Shown here piece after piece: positions 23,926 to 32,228 of a stretch of DNA of 35,626 nt (position 1 is the first letter of the stretch; each line of letters opens with the position of its first letter). The stretch comes from an uncultured Opitutia bacterium. Lineage in GTDB: Bacteria; Verrucomicrobiota; Verrucomicrobiia; Opitutales; Opitutaceae. The notes below the pieces were generated by a model. It saw only the letters and a list, made by a program, of their open reading frames with translations, was not told where the DNA came from and made no database searches. A program made the position numbers and the translations under genes. The stretch is taken from contig CAIKTR010000194.1 in NCBI GenBank assembly GCA_903830425.1, forward strand, positions 1 through 35,626, written 5' to 3'.

Positions 23926-25472
23926 AAACCCGCCGGCGCCCCGCCCGCCCTGCCGCGTCGGAGGACCTGCTGGCCGCCGCGCTCCGGGCGCAGGATGAGG
24001 GCGTGTACATCGCCCGCCTCACCCGGGCGGCGGCCCGGCTCGAGATCGTTTTCGCCAACGAGAATTTTTGCGCGCTGACCGGCTACCCCTTGCACGGCCT
24101 GAACGGGTGCCGGCCCGAGGCCCTGCACGCCGACCCGGCGGAGGCCGCAAAAATCTCCCGCTGGCGGCGGAGCGCCCGGTCCGGCCGGCCGCTGTCCGGC
24201 GAAGGCAACTTGCGGCGCCGGGACGGCACGACCCTGCACGCGGCGTGGACGCTCAGTGTTATTCCCGCCGCGCGCGGCCATCCCGCCCATGTGGTGGCCT
24301 CGTACCGCGACACCACGGAGAAGCGCCAGCTGCAGGAGGCGCTCCTGCATGCGCAGCGGCTCGACGCCGTCGGGCGCCTGGCCGGCGGGGTGGCCCACGA
24401 CTTCAACAACCTGCTCTCCGTCATCAACGGCTACTGCCAGATTCTCGCGGGCCAGGCCGCGGACCAGCCGCGGATCCTGAAGGGCGTGGAGGAAATCCAT
24501 CTGGCCGGCAAGAAGGCCGCGCTGCTCACGCGCCAACTGCTCGCCTTCGGCCGCCGTCAGCCGGTGCGATTCAAGGTCATCAACCTCAACCGGTTCATCC
24601 ACCAGCAGGCCGGGATTCTCCGCCGCCTGCTGGGCGAGGCCGGCCGGCTCGAACTCGACCTGGACCCGGGCATCGGCCAGGTCCGGGCCGACCCGGCGCA
24701 GATCGAGCAGGTGATGATCAACCTCACGCTCAACGCCCGCGATGCGCTGCGACGGAACGGGATCGTGGTCATCGGCACCGCCCGCCGCCAGGTCAAATCC
24801 GGTCTCAACCGCCGGTTCACGGATGCCCGGCCGGGCGCATACGTCTGCCTGAGCGTCCAGGACAACGGGACGGGAATGAGCGAGGAGATCCAGAAGCAGC
24901 TCTTTGAGCCGTTCTTCACGACCAAGCCCGAGGGGAAGGGCACCGGGCTGGGCCTGGCGCTCGTCCACGGCGTGGTCCAGCGGAGCGGCGGTTTCATCCA
25001 GGTGAAAAGCGCGCCGGCCAAGGGCTCGACCCTGCAGTTCCTGCTGCCCGAGGTCCAGTTGCCCGAGGACGCGTTGCCGCCGCCCGAGGCCCTTGAGCCG
25101 CTCCCCTCCACGCAGGGTCATGAAACCGTGCTGCTCGTCGAGGAGGATGAGGTGATCCGCAAGATGGTTTCCGGCGTCCTGACCGCCGACGGCTACACGG
25201 TGGTCGCCGTGAAGACGCCGGCGACCGCGCGGCGCGCGGTGCGCCAGGGCTCCCGCCCGGTCCAGTTGCTCATCACGAGCCTGACCCGCCCGGGCGACCG
25301 CCTCGCCCCCGCCCTGCACGCCGCCGTGCCCGGACTGCGGGTGCTGTCCACGGCCACGCCCCGTCACCCGGTCTCCCTGGCGGGGCTGCCGCGCAGCCGG
25401 TGGGCGCATCTCCCGAAACCCTACGCGCTCAACACCCTCCTGCAGGCGGTGCGTTCCCTGCTGGACGCCTGA
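23922..25472 (+). CDS. Hybrid PAS histidine kinase with degenerate receiver domain
   Basis: This 516-residue soluble hybrid kinase has no membrane helix. Domain order is: PAS at about residues 15-133 ('LEIVFANENFCALTGYPL', ending 'VVASYRDTTEKRQL'), dimerisation/phospho-acceptor domain with H159 in 'LAGGVAHDFNNLLSVINGY', and an HATPase domain with N-box 'QVMINLTLNARDAL' (N267/N271), G1 box 'QDNGTGMSEEI' and 'GKGTGLGLALVHG'. A receiver-like domain follows from about residue 400 ('ETVLLVEEDEVIRKMVSGVL'). The acidic residues (E407-E408-D409) and the distal 'LPKPY' Lys remain, but the phospho-acceptor Asp is S453 ('LLITSLTRPG'). It starts at GTG 23922, overlapping pdxH by 4 nt (GTGA). Confidence 0.9.
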   Translation: MKTRRRPARPAASEDLLAAALRAQDEGVYIARLTRAAARLEIVFANENFCALTGYPLHGLNGCRPEALHADPAEAAKISRWRRSARSGRPLSGEGNLRRRDGTTLHAAWTLSVIPAARGHPAHVVASYRDTTEKRQLQEALLHAQRLDAVGRLAGGVAHDFNNLLSVINGYCQILAGQAADQPRILKGVEEIHLAGKKAALLTRQLLAFGRRQPVRFKVINLNRFIHQQAGILRRLLGEAGRLELDLDPGIGQVRADPAQIEQVMINLTLNARDALRRNGIVVIGTARRQVKSGLNRRFTDARPGAYVCLSVQDNGTGMSEEIQKQLFEPFFTTKPEGKGTGLGLALVHGVVQRSGGFIQVKSAPAKGSTLQFLLPEVQLPEDALPPPEALEPLPSTQGHETVLLVEEDEVIRKMVSGVLTADGYTVVAVKTPATARRAVRQGSRPVQLLITSLTRPGDRLAPALHAAVPGLRVLSTATPRHPVSLAGLPRSRWAHLPKPYALNTLLQAVRSLLDA

Positions 25473-25495
25473 GCGGGGCCGGGATGTGGTGAGGC

Positions 25496-26215
25496 ATGGA
25501 CTTGGAGATCTTACCGGTTCGCCGGGGGGGCGCGGCGGAAAACATGGCGCTCGATTTCCTGCTGCTGCAGCGCTACCCGCGACCGGCGGTGCCGCGCTTC
25601 CGGCACTATGACTGGCGCGGCCCGGCCTTCACCTTTGGCTACGCGCAAAAGATCGCCTGGGTGCGCGGGGCGCTGCCCCCGGGCGAGCCGGTGGACCTGT
25701 GCCGGCGCCCCACCGGCGGAGGAATCGTGGATCACCGCGACGACTGGACCTATTCCCTGGTGATTCCCCGCGGGCATTCCCTGGAGGAGGAGCGGGCGAC
25801 CCAGAGCTACCGGGCGGTGCACGAGTGCCTGGCCGCCGCGCTCCGCGCCCAGGGCGTGCCGGCGGTCACCCAGCAGGCGGAAGCCCCGCCGGCGCCCGGC
25901 GAAGCCGTCGCGGCCAGCGGCGTGTGTTTTCAGCGGGCCGAGCGGTATGACGTGGTTCATGAGCGCAGCGGGGAAAAGATCGCCGGCGGCGCGCAGAAGC
26001 GAAACAAGCGCGGGCTGCTGTTCCAGGGCTCGCTCTGGCGGCCCGCCACCGGTGCCGCCCTCGACTGGGACCGGCTGCACGACGACCTGGCCGCGCACCT
26101 CGCCGCGGCGCTGCAGTGTCCCGCCGTGGCCACCCCCTGGCCCGAGCTGGACTGGGAGGAAGTCAGCGGCCTGACGGAGCAGTATGCGTCGCCGGAGTGG
26201 ATTGAATCCCGCTGA
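25496..26215 (+). CDS. Lipoyl/octanoyl protein transferase, LipM/LplA family
   Basis: This 239-residue protein has the biotin/lipoate-ligase catalytic fold. It contains 'RRPTGGGIVDHRDDWTYSLV' (residues 70-89) and the acyl-binding Lys K161 in 'GEKIAGGAQKRNKRG', which is the KxxGxAqr motif. It also has a Cys, C144, in 'SGVCFQRAERYDVVHE', at the place where LipM/LipL octanoyltransferases have their catalytic Cys and E. coli LplA has none. It therefore more likely moves octanoyl from acyl-carrier protein to lipoyl domains than uses ATP and free lipoate. No separate C-terminal accessory domain is present, as in LipM. It starts at ATG 25496, 23 bp after the kinase gene. No lipA gene is close by. 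Confidence 0.85.
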   Translation: MDLEILPVRRGGAAENMALDFLLLQRYPRPAVPRFRHYDWRGPAFTFGYAQKIAWVRGALPPGEPVDLCRRPTGGGIVDHRDDWTYSLVIPRGHSLEEERATQSYRAVHECLAAALRAQGVPAVTQQAEAPPAPGEAVAASGVCFQRAERYDVVHERSGEKIAGGAQKRNKRGLLFQGSLWRPATGAALDWDRLHDDLAAHLAAALQCPAVATPWPELDWEEVSGLTEQYASPEWIESR

Positions 26216-26234
26216 CTGACCGACCCGCGAAGAG

Positions 26235-26257
26235 GAACCGGCGCCGGGCGCCGGTTC
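26235..26257. terminator. Perfect inverted repeat between convergent genes
   Basis: GAACCGGCGCC (26235-26245), one central G, and GGCGCCGGTTC (26247-26257) form a perfect 23-bp inverted repeat between the convergent acyltransferase and EF-hand genes. The last base pairs fall in the EF-hand stop codon (26258-26256). A hairpin of 9-10 bp is likely, stopping transcription in either direction. No T-tract follows on either strand, so it may be a factor-dependent stop or a palindromic protein site instead. Confidence 0.5.
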
Positions 26258-28451
26258 AGTTCATCGTCTCGCCGGCCGGGGCCTCGGCCTCCGTCCCCGC
26301 GGGGGAGGCGAAGGGCCAGCAGCCGAGGAACCGGGCGAGGCCGAGCAGGGCGAGCAGGCAGAGGACCGCGACCAGCAGCGTGCGGCGCCCGCCCTTTTTC
26401 TCCGCGTAGGGATCCTTGAGTGACCGGCTGGCGCCGGGGGGCAGGGCGGCGCGCTGGGTGAGGGCGGTGCCGAACGGCAGGTTGATCCGGACCCGGCCAT
26501 TGATGGCCCAGCCGTTGGCATCAAGGATGGGTCCGAGGGTCCGCTGGCGCAGCTTGAGCCAGGCGATGACCACGGCGGGCAGCGAGATGAACAGCATGGC
26601 CGCCACGAGCACCAGGGGCAGCTGCCACGGGGCGAGCTTGGCCAGCCCGGTGGCGAGGGTGGCGAGGGCGCCGCCGATGGCGCCGACGGCAACCCCGAGG
26701 GCGGCCACGGTGCCGATGTCGATTTTCTTGGGCGCGGGTTTCGTCCGGTCGGCGTTGGCCGCGGTCTCCGCCGTGGAAGCGAGCCGGCTGCTGGCCTCCG
26801 CATCGGCCGCCGCCGCGCGCTTGGCCACCTGCTCCTCCAGCATCCGCACGAACTTTTTGTAGGGGGACCAGAACGCCTGCCGCAGGCTGATGGGATTATC
26901 GATGATCTTGGTGATCGTCGCGTCCCAGTCGCGCCCCTGGCGGTCGTAGAAGAGGCCGTTGCGGCCGGTGACCAGAAAGTCGCTGTCCCCCTGGGTGACG
27001 CAGGCGGCGATCTTCATCGTCTCGCCGCTGGCGCGGCGGCAGTCGACGTAGGCGATGTAGGCCTTGCTGCTGCTGGCGAGGGCGGCGTGCGCCGCCGGAT
27101 CGTCGACCCGGAGGCAGAGCTCGCAGGAGCGGCTGTCGACGAAGAGCGTGCCCGCCTGGAAGATGGCGCGGTGGTCCCGGGAGTAGAAGTCGGCGAAGTT
27201 GACGAAATTGCAGAGCAGGGCGCGGAGGTCGCGGTGGTAGCGCACGAGCCGGTCCACCGCGCTGAGGGCGCGGAACTCGGGGGCCAGCGCCAGGTCCTGG
27301 GCGAGCAGGTCGGCGAGCGCCGCGCGACCGTGGCCGGCCAGCAGCTCGCGGGCCCGGGCGAGGCCGAGCAGGGCCACGCTCGCCCCGGCCGGGCGTCCCA
27401 GCCAGGCTTCATACGCGGCGAACCGCGCGGTCAGCCCGTGCCACTGCGCCTCGGTGAGGGTGGTCTGGCCCGCGCCCAGCAGGGGCGCGACCACGGCGGC
27501 CTGCAGCGTCGCGAGCGCGCCGGCCCAGGCGGGGTTGACGCCCTCGAGCAAGGGCAGCGGCCGGCCGGCCTCGATGCGGGCCAGCGGGAAGCCGGCGACC
27601 GCCGCGGCGGTGGGCGGCAACTCCTGCGCCGCGATCGCCAGATAGTCGCTTTCCGGCCGGTTGAGCGCGGCGAGGGCGCGCGGGTCGAAGGCCGCGAGGC
27701 GGCCGCGCGCGAAATAGTCGTCAACCTTGGCGCGGACCGCCCGGAGCGCCGCGCAGGCGGCGCCGGTGGCCGCCCCGAGCTCGGCGAGCTCCCGCCCGGC
27801 CCCCTCCTCCACCCAGGCCACATAGGCGGCGAGTTCCTGAAAAAATTCGTCGGCCTTGGCGGCGGTGACGCCGGTCTCGCCGGTCCGGTCGGTGATCCCC
27901 CCGCGGCAGGCGAGGATGTCCCGTATGAGGGCCTGCACCGCGGGATCCGCCGTCGCCTCGACCGGGATGACGCCGTCGCCGTTGAGCGCGGAGGCGGTAA
28001 AAATTTTCGAGAGGTCCGCCGTCGCGGCGGCCGGCAGGTCGGTGGCGCCGGCCTGGCCGAGGCCGGCGAGGATCTGCTGGGCGGCGGCGAGGATGACCCG
28101 GCCCTCCGGGGTCGCGTCGTTGATCGCGGCCAGCGGGAGGGAATCGGCGCCGCGCAGGAGCGAGGCGGGGTCCTTGAGCCGCTCCGCCGTCCACTGCACC
28201 GCGGCAATGAGCTCGGGGGCGCGGATGCGGCCGTCGCCGTCGGCGTCGATCAGTGCGAGGGTCTTTTCATCGAGCTCGAGGCCCTTGACCGGGCAGGACA
28301 GCGCAACCCACAGCTTCGGGTCGAGCTGGCCGAGCGCGCGCAGGTCCGCGGCGGTGGTCAGGGCGACCTGGTCGAGCCCGCCGGTGCGGAAAAAGTTCCA
28401 GGCATGGGGCGGGGCGCCGGCCGGGGTCAGGAGAGGGGGATGGGAACTCAT
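26256..28451 (-). CDS. Large EF-hand-containing membrane protein of unknown function
   Basis: This 731-residue protein has no function I can name. Near the N-terminus a perfect EF-hand calcium loop lies at residues 69-80 (D69-x-D71-x-D73-G-x-I76-x3-E80, 'DADGDGRIRAPE'). A second, degenerate one lies near residue 155 ('ASALNGDGVIPVE'). A long Ala/Leu-rich helical region follows to about residue 520, then 'GTLFVDSRSCELCLRVDD', 'SSSKAYIAYVDCRRASGE', and 'FYDRQGRDWDATITKIIDNP'. Three hydrophobic helices close the chain: 'GVAVGAIGGALATLATGLA', 'QLPLVLVAAMLFISLPAVVI' and 'LLVAVLCLLALLGLARFL'. No signal peptide is seen. The start, ATG 28451, overlaps the stop of the RNA methyltransferase by 4 nt. 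A much longer in-frame reading upstream is a shadow of that gene. Confidence 0.8.
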   Translation of the reverse strand: MSSHPPLLTPAGAPPHAWNFFRTGGLDQVALTTAADLRALGQLDPKLWVALSCPVKGLELDEKTLALIDADGDGRIRAPELIAAVQWTAERLKDPASLLRGADSLPLAAINDATPEGRVILAAAQQILAGLGQAGATDLPAAATADLSKIFTASALNGDGVIPVEATADPAVQALIRDILACRGGITDRTGETGVTAAKADEFFQELAAYVAWVEEGAGRELAELGAATGAACAALRAVRAKVDDYFARGRLAAFDPRALAALNRPESDYLAIAAQELPPTAAAVAGFPLARIEAGRPLPLLEGVNPAWAGALATLQAAVVAPLLGAGQTTLTEAQWHGLTARFAAYEAWLGRPAGASVALLGLARARELLAGHGRAALADLLAQDLALAPEFRALSAVDRLVRYHRDLRALLCNFVNFADFYSRDHRAIFQAGTLFVDSRSCELCLRVDDPAAHAALASSSKAYIAYVDCRRASGETMKIAACVTQGDSDFLVTGRNGLFYDRQGRDWDATITKIIDNPISLRQAFWSPYKKFVRMLEEQVAKRAAAADAEASSRLASTAETAANADRTKPAPKKIDIGTVAALGVAVGAIGGALATLATGLAKLAPWQLPLVLVAAMLFISLPAVVIAWLKLRQRTLGPILDANGWAINGRVRINLPFGTALTQRAALPPGASRSLKDPYAEKKGGRRTLLVAVLCLLALLGLARFLGCWPFASPAGTEAEAPAGETMN

Positions 28452-29737
28452 CCCCGAGGCGGTAGCAGAACCAATTCGTTTGGCAATCCCGCGGCCGGCT
28501 GGGGTCCGCGGACCAGTGTGAGGACACATTCGAGGTGGCGGGTCTGCGGGAACAGGTCGAAGGGCTGGACGGCGGTCAGGGTGTAGCCGGCGGCGAGGAA
28601 CTCCTTCAGGTCGCGCATCTGGGTCGCGGGGTCGCACGAGACATACACGACGGCGCGCGGGCCGAAGGCGAAGAGCTGGGCGAGGAAGACCCCGTCGCAG
28701 CCCTTGCGCGGCGGGTCGATGACCACCGCGGTGTCGGCCGGCGGGAAGGTGAGGCCCTGAAAAATGGCCGCGGCGTCGCCGGCCTGGAAGGTGGCGTTGG
28801 CGCAGCCGTTGGCCGCGGCGTTTTCGCGCGCGAAGGCGACGCTGCTGGCGCTGAGCTCGATCCCGGCCACCTGGGTGAAGGCCGGGGCGGCGGTCAGGGC
28901 GAACAGGCCGCTGCCGCAATAGGCGTCGACGAGGAAGCGGGCGCCGCTGGCGGCCGCCTGCGCCCGGACGTAGTCGGTGAAGGCCGGCAGGATGAAGGGA
29001 TTGTTCTGGAAAAAATCGCGCGCGAGGAACCGCAGCCGCAGGCCCCCGACGACTTCCGTGATGACGGTGTCGTAGCCGGTCGTGACCTCGCCGCCGGCCT
29101 CGCGCAGGAGCAGGGTGGCGCCCCGGGTATAGTCGGCGCGGCGGGCCAGGACGTCGGCGCGCACCGCCGTGAGCCGGGTGTTGATCGCCGGGGTGGCGAT
29201 CGGGCAGTGCGGCACGTCCAGCAGGTCGAAGCGGGTCCCCTGGCGCAGGAAGCCGATGGGCATCGGCAGGCCCTCGCGCGGCGGGTTGAAGTGCGGCGTG
29301 ATTTTCGAGCGGTAGCCCAGCGCGCGGGGCGAGGCGATGACCGGCGCCACGGGAAAGGAGACCCCGGCCAGGTGCTGGAGCAGCTCGCTGACCTGGCGCT
29401 GCTTCCAGGCGAGCTGATCGGCGTAGGCCAGGTGCTGGTACTGGCAGCCGCCGCAGCGGCCGAACAGCGGGCAGGTGGCGGGGACGCGGGACGGCGACGG
29501 GGTGAGCACGGCGACCAGGTCGGCCTCGGAGAAGTTCTTGTGGTTGCGGAAGACGCGCACCCGGACCCGCTCGCCGGGCAGGGCGAACGGCACCATCACC
29601 ACCCACTGGGCCGCGGTCTCGCCCGGCAGGGCGACCCGGCCGAGGCCGGAGCCGAGATTGGTCAGGGTCGCGATCTCGAGCTCCAGCTCGGTATGATAGG
29701 CGAAGGGAACGTCCTTGAATTTCTTGGGCTTGGCCAC
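28448..29737 (-). CDS. rlmD: TrmA/RlmD-family RNA (uracil-C5) methyltransferase
   Basis: This roughly 429-residue enzyme methylates C5 of a uracil in RNA using SAM. It has an N-terminal TRAM-like region. Four cysteines, C89, C95, C98 and C178 ('CPLFGRCGGCQYQH', then 'DVPHCPIA'), match the 4Fe-4S site of RlmD. The SAM loop is 'LVDAYCGSGLFALTA', followed by 'VIDPPRKGCDGVFL', the nucleophile C368 in 'VVYVSCDPATQMRDL' and the general-base region 'RHLECVLTLVRG'. The cysteines point to RlmD (23S U1939) or RlmCD rather than TrmA; the target base is not certain. I chose GTG 29737 ('AKPKKFKDVPF'); GTG 29746 and TTG 29782 are in-frame alternatives. It overlaps the EF-hand gene by 4 nt. Confidence 0.88.
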   Translation of the reverse strand: MAKPKKFKDVPFAYHTELELEIATLTNLGSGLGRVALPGETAAQWVVMVPFALPGERVRVRVFRNHKNFSEADLVAVLTPSPSRVPATCPLFGRCGGCQYQHLAYADQLAWKQRQVSELLQHLAGVSFPVAPVIASPRALGYRSKITPHFNPPREGLPMPIGFLRQGTRFDLLDVPHCPIATPAINTRLTAVRADVLARRADYTRGATLLLREAGGEVTTGYDTVITEVVGGLRLRFLARDFFQNNPFILPAFTDYVRAQAAASGARFLVDAYCGSGLFALTAAPAFTQVAGIELSASSVAFARENAAANGCANATFQAGDAAAIFQGLTFPPADTAVVIDPPRKGCDGVFLAQLFAFGPRAVVYVSCDPATQMRDLKEFLAAGYTLTAVQPFDLFPQTRHLECVLTLVRGPQPAAGLPNELVLLPPRG

Positions 29738-29871
29738 GCAAGGCACGAAACAGCTAGTCCGGCCTGCCGCAACCAAACTCAACCTCCGGCCGCGGCCCGG
29801 TCGGGGGGAACCGGCCCGCCGGGAGATTTTTATTTCGTCTGTTGGGCGAAATTCGTGGTGACTCCCCGCCG

Positions 29872-30669
29872 ATGGACGAACGCATCTCCAGTCTCCAGAA
29901 TCCGCGGGTGAAGCAGCTGGTGAAGCTGCGCGACCGCCGCCCGCGCGACGAGGCCGGGGTGTTCCTGGTCGAGGGCTACCGCGAGATCCGGCGGGCGCTG
30001 GAGCGGGCGGTGCCGCTGGCCGAGCTGTACTACGCGCCGGAGTGGTTCCTGGGGGAGAACGAGCCCGCGCTCCTCGCCCAGGCGCGGGCGGCGGGGGCGC
30101 AGCTGTTCGAGCTGACCAAGGAGACCTTCGCCAAGGTGGCCTACCGCGAGCGGCCGGACGGCCTGCTGGCCGTGGCGCCGCAGTGGCGGCGGCGGCTGGA
30201 GGACCTCACGCTGCCGGCCGCGCCCTGCCTGCTGGTGGTGGAGGCGATCGAGAAGCCGGGCAACCTCGGCACGATCCTGCGCAGCGCGGACGCCGCGGGC
30301 TGCGACGCGGTGATCGTGTGCGACCCGGTCACCGACATCTTCAATCCCAACGTGGTGCGGGCCTCGACCGGGGTGCTGTTCGCGGTGCCCCTGGTGGTGG
30401 CGGAGAGCGCGCAGGTGCTGGCGTGGCTGCGGGCGAAGGGCATCCGGACCGTGGCCACGACCCCGGCGGCGGCCACCCTCTACACGGACGCGGACCTCCG
30501 GGGTCCGCTCGCGATCATCATGGGCAGCGAGCAGTACGGCCTGAGCGAATTTTGGCTGCAGCAGGCGGACCTGCCGGTGCGCATCCCGATGGCCGGGCAG
30601 GCGGATTCGCTCAACGTGGCCATGGCCACGATCATCACGCTCTTCGAGGCGGTGCGGCAGCGGAGCTGA
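29872..30669 (+). CDS. SpoU-family RNA 2'-O-methyltransferase
   Basis: This 265-residue SPOUT-class enzyme transfers methyl to a ribose 2'-OH of rRNA or tRNA. The N-terminal substrate-binding domain carries 'SLQNPRVKQLVKLRDRR' and 'VFLVEGYREIRRALE'. The three SpoU motifs are present: 'EAIEKPGNLGTILRSADAAG', 'LAIIMGSEQYGLSEFW' and 'IPMAGQADSLNVAMATIITL', which together form the trefoil knot. It resembles the TrmH/RlmB/TsnR group; the exact target is not determinable. The start is ATG 29872, within a divergent gap of 134 bp from the RlmD-like gene. It ends 12 bp before the end of the convergent VUT gene. Confidence 0.92.
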   Translation: MDERISSLQNPRVKQLVKLRDRRPRDEAGVFLVEGYREIRRALERAVPLAELYYAPEWFLGENEPALLAQARAAGAQLFELTKETFAKVAYRERPDGLLAVAPQWRRRLEDLTLPAAPCLLVVEAIEKPGNLGTILRSADAAGCDAVIVCDPVTDIFNPNVVRASTGVLFAVPLVVAESAQVLAWLRAKGIRTVATTPAAATLYTDADLRGPLAIIMGSEQYGLSEFWLQQADLPVRIPMAGQADSLNVAMATIITLFEAVRQRS

Positions 30670-30681
30670 GCCCCGGGCGGG

Positions 30682-31197
30682 TCAGGCGCGGGTCAGCCGG
30701 CGCACCAGCGCCCGGTAGGGCGGCAACAGGGCCAGGGCCATCGCCAGCTTCACGCCCAGATCGCCGCCGGCGAGCGGCAGCCAGGGGACCGGGGTGCCGG
30801 CGAAGGCGAGGCTGAAGAAAATGCCGGTGTCGAGGACCGAGGCGGCGCTGGAGCCGAAGAGCGGGGCCCGCCACCAGCTCTGCTGGCGGAGCCGGTTGAA
30901 GACCGCGACATCGAGGAGCTGCGAGACGATGAAGGCGGCGCCGGAGGCGACGGCAATGCGGACCGGCGCGAGGAGGGCGGAGCAGGCCAGGCCCACGGCG
31001 AAGCCGATCCAGGCGACGCGGCGCGCGAGCGGCGGCCCGGCGACGCGGTTGCACACGTCGGTGACGAAGTAGGCGACGGGATAGGAGAACGCGCCCCAGG
31101 TCAGCCAGGCGTTCAGCGGGAACTGCACGAGGAGGTTCGAGAGCAGCACGATCGCCGCCATGGCGAGGGCGGGCAGGAAGATCTGGCGCAGGTTCAT
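30682..31197 (-). CDS. VUT-family queuosine-precursor transporter (YhhQ-like)
   Basis: This 171-residue membrane protein matches the VUT/YhhQ family, importers of the 7-deazaguanine precursors (preQ0/preQ1) of queuosine. Features are 'QFPLNAWLTWGAFSYPVAYF', 'FVTDVCNRVAG', 'SGAAFIVSQLLDVAVFNRLR' and 'SVLDTGIFFSLAF', plus about five or six helices. 'AYFVTDVCNR' and the 'ASFxxSQllDv' region are the family's best-known blocks. It starts at ATG 31197 and overlaps the oleD stop by 4 nt. queC lies about 4 kb away, so precursor synthesis and salvage both seem to be encoded in this region. Confidence 0.88.
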   Translation of the reverse strand: MNLRQIFLPALAMAAIVLLSNLLVQFPLNAWLTWGAFSYPVAYFVTDVCNRVAGPPLARRVAWIGFAVGLACSALLAPVRIAVASGAAFIVSQLLDVAVFNRLRQQSWWRAPLFGSSAASVLDTGIFFSLAFAGTPVPWLPLAGGDLGVKLAMALALLPPYRALVRRLTRA

Positions 31198-32228
31198 AAA
31201 AGGGCGGGTCCCGCGCCCCGCAGGCCGGCCACCAGGTCGGCGGTGCCGGCGGCCATGGTGACCCGCGGCGCGTAGCCGAGGTCGCGCCGCGCGGCGGCGA
31301 GGTTGAACCAGTGGTCCTGGGCCAGCTCGGTGGCGATGAACCGGGTCATCGGCGGCTCGCCGCGCAGGGGCAGCACGCGCCAGGCGGCCTCGCACACCGC
31401 GCCGAGGGCGGCGGCGGATCCCCAGGAGACTTGTTTCGTCACCGGCGGCTCACCCAGCGCGGCGAGCAGGCCGTTGATCCAGTCCCAGAGCCGGACCGGC
31501 TCGCCGTTGGTGATGAAAAAGGCCCGGCCGTCCGCGCGGCGCGGCCCCGCGGGCTGGTCCCACGAACCGGGACCCAGGCGGAGGGCGGCCTCGGCCAGCA
31601 GGTGGGCGTCGACGGCGTTGTCCACGTGGACCAGATCGACCCGGTTGCGGCCGTCGCCGACGATGCGGAGCCGGCCGGCGCGGGCGCGGGCGAGCAGGCG
31701 GGGGACGAGGTGGGGGTCGCCGCGGCCCCAGATGAGGTGCGGCCGCAGCGCGAGGGTGCGGAGGGCCGGGGAGTTCGCGGCGAGGACCTCGCGCTCGGCG
31801 AGGGCCTTGGTGAGCGGATAGGGGCTCGGGCACGCGGTGGTGAGCGGCAGCGACTCGTCGGCGTTGGCCAGGGGGCCGCCGTGGTAGACCACGCTGGGCG
31901 TGCTGGTGTGGATGAGGCGCGCGACGCCATGGAGCCGGCAGCCCTCGAGCAGGGCGCGGGTGCCGAGGACGTTGGTGCGGTAGAAATCCCCGTGGCGGCC
32001 CCAGACCCCGACCTTGGCCGCGGTGTGGTAGACGGTCTCGATGCCGGCGCAGGCGGCGCGCACCGCGGGGGCGTCCTCCAGGGAGGCGCGGATGAAGCGC
32101 ACGCCGCGGGCCGCGAGGTCCGGCGCGGGGGTGCGGCCGAGCACGGCCACGCGCCGGCCGTCGGCCAGCAGGCGCTCGACCAGCCGCCGGCCGAGGAATC
32201 CGGTGCCGCCGGTGACCAGGGTGCTCAT
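31194..32228 (-). CDS. oleD: 2-alkyl-3-oxoalkanoate reductase (OleD-type SDR)
   Basis: This 344-residue extended short-chain dehydrogenase belongs to the 3-beta-hydroxysteroid dehydrogenase group. OleD reduces the 2-alkyl-3-keto acid made by OleA to a 2-alkyl-3-hydroxy acid with NADPH, in long-chain olefin synthesis. The nucleotide-binding motif is 'LVTGGTGFLGRRLVERLL' (residues 4-21). The active site has Ser/Thr in 'LIHTSTPSVVY' and Y137-x3-K141 in 'PYPLTKALAE'. The C-terminal substrate domain includes 'DQPAGPRRADGRAFFITNGE'. The match to OleD comes mainly from being immediately after oleC; other NAD-dependent epimerase-type enzymes share the fold. The start, ATG 32228, overlaps oleC by 4 nt and the VUT gene follows with another 4-nt overlap. 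Confidence 0.88.
   Translation of the reverse strand: MSTLVTGGTGFLGRRLVERLLADGRRVAVLGRTPAPDLAARGVRFIRASLEDAPAVRAACAGIETVYHTAAKVGVWGRHGDFYRTNVLGTRALLEGCRLHGVARLIHTSTPSVVYHGGPLANADESLPLTTACPSPYPLTKALAEREVLAANSPALRTLALRPHLIWGRGDPHLVPRLLARARAGRLRIVGDGRNRVDLVHVDNAVDAHLLAEAALRLGPGSWDQPAGPRRADGRAFFITNGEPVRLWDWINGLLAALGEPPVTKQVSWGSAAALGAVCEAAWRVLPLRGEPPMTRFIATELAQDHWFNLAAARRDLGYAPRVTMAAGTADLVAGLRGAGPALL

Noticed and set aside
28452-29741. Long minus-strand N-terminal extension of the EF-hand protein to 1161 residues
   Set aside because: The extra part is Arg/Pro/Gly-rich, overlaps the RlmD-like gene in another frame and lacks any domain; GC-rich DNA gives such open frames by chance.
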